Positions 5,303 through 5,307 of a stretch of DNA of 5,307 bases are shown piece by piece. The DNA lies in NCBI GenBank assembly GCA_015486915.1, contig WFQS01000211.1:1-5307 (forward strand). The letters run 5' to 3'. Every line of letters begins with the position of its first letter. Position 1 is the stretch's first letter. The stretch comes from Desulfobacteraceae bacterium. Lineage in GTDB: Bacteria > Desulfobacterota > Desulfobacteria > Desulfobacterales > Desulfobacteraceae. Made by a program: the position numbers and the translations under genes. The notes beneath the pieces are model-generated. The model was not told the origin of the DNA. It saw nothing but the letters and a program-made list of their open reading frames with translations, and made no database searches.

Positions 5303-5307
5303 CGTGC

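Noticed and set aside
1..5307. CRISPR array, tRNA, rRNA or transposase gene
   Set aside because: No regularly spaced repeat series, no cloverleaf or rRNA-like sequence, and no transposase motifs were seen in any frame read; the two-copy repeat at 4321/4461 is not an array.

Overview
The window is AT-leaning bacterial DNA (roughly 40 % GC by eye) in which every convincing gene lies on the + strand. The style of the proteins suggests an anaerobic Gram-negative bacterium, most likely a Desulfobacterota/Desulfobacterales-type sulfate reducer: a short-clade ThiC ending in a [12 protein letters not shown] cluster motif, and a LolA-like protein beside FtsX permeases. This placement is inferred from protein style and not proven. 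A periplasmic LolA-like protein does imply a double-membrane cell.

Layout. Positions 2-763 hold the C-terminal part of thiC (thiamin pyrimidine synthesis), cut by the left edge. A gap of about 160 bases follows, with a small hairpin just after the thiC stop and a weak candidate promoter. Then come four genes that look like one export/trafficking cassette: an exported LolA-like protein (927-1778), a first FtsX/MacB-type permease (1775-3022, GTG start, 4-base overlap with the previous gene), a second paralogous permease (3077-4300), and a LolD/MacB-type ATPase (4512-5204). The last 103 bases hold no supported gene. They contain a 12-base palindrome near the edge, and no terminator is visible.

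How the genes fit together. The two permeases each have one N-terminal and three C-terminal membrane helices around a large periplasmic domain, as in LolC/LolE. The ATPase has every canonical ABC motif, and the LolA-like protein would be the periplasmic partner. The simplest reading is a LolCDE-like ABC machine that moves a lipoprotein or another lipid-linked molecule from the inner membrane to a periplasmic carrier. The substrate cannot be read from the window.

The most unusual part is the 211-base gap between the second permease and the ATPase. It holds a perfect 19-base direct repeat with a 140-base period. Overlapping it is a 113-nt stretch (4360-4472) that folds into a long imperfect hairpin of about 34 pairs, whose left arm can pair with either copy of the repeat. 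This is either a MITE/REP-like insertion or a transcribed structure with alternative folds that could set ATPase expression. A second oddity is a pair of near-identical mini-hairpins (GCC-ATGA-GGC core) placed exactly one base after two different stop codons.
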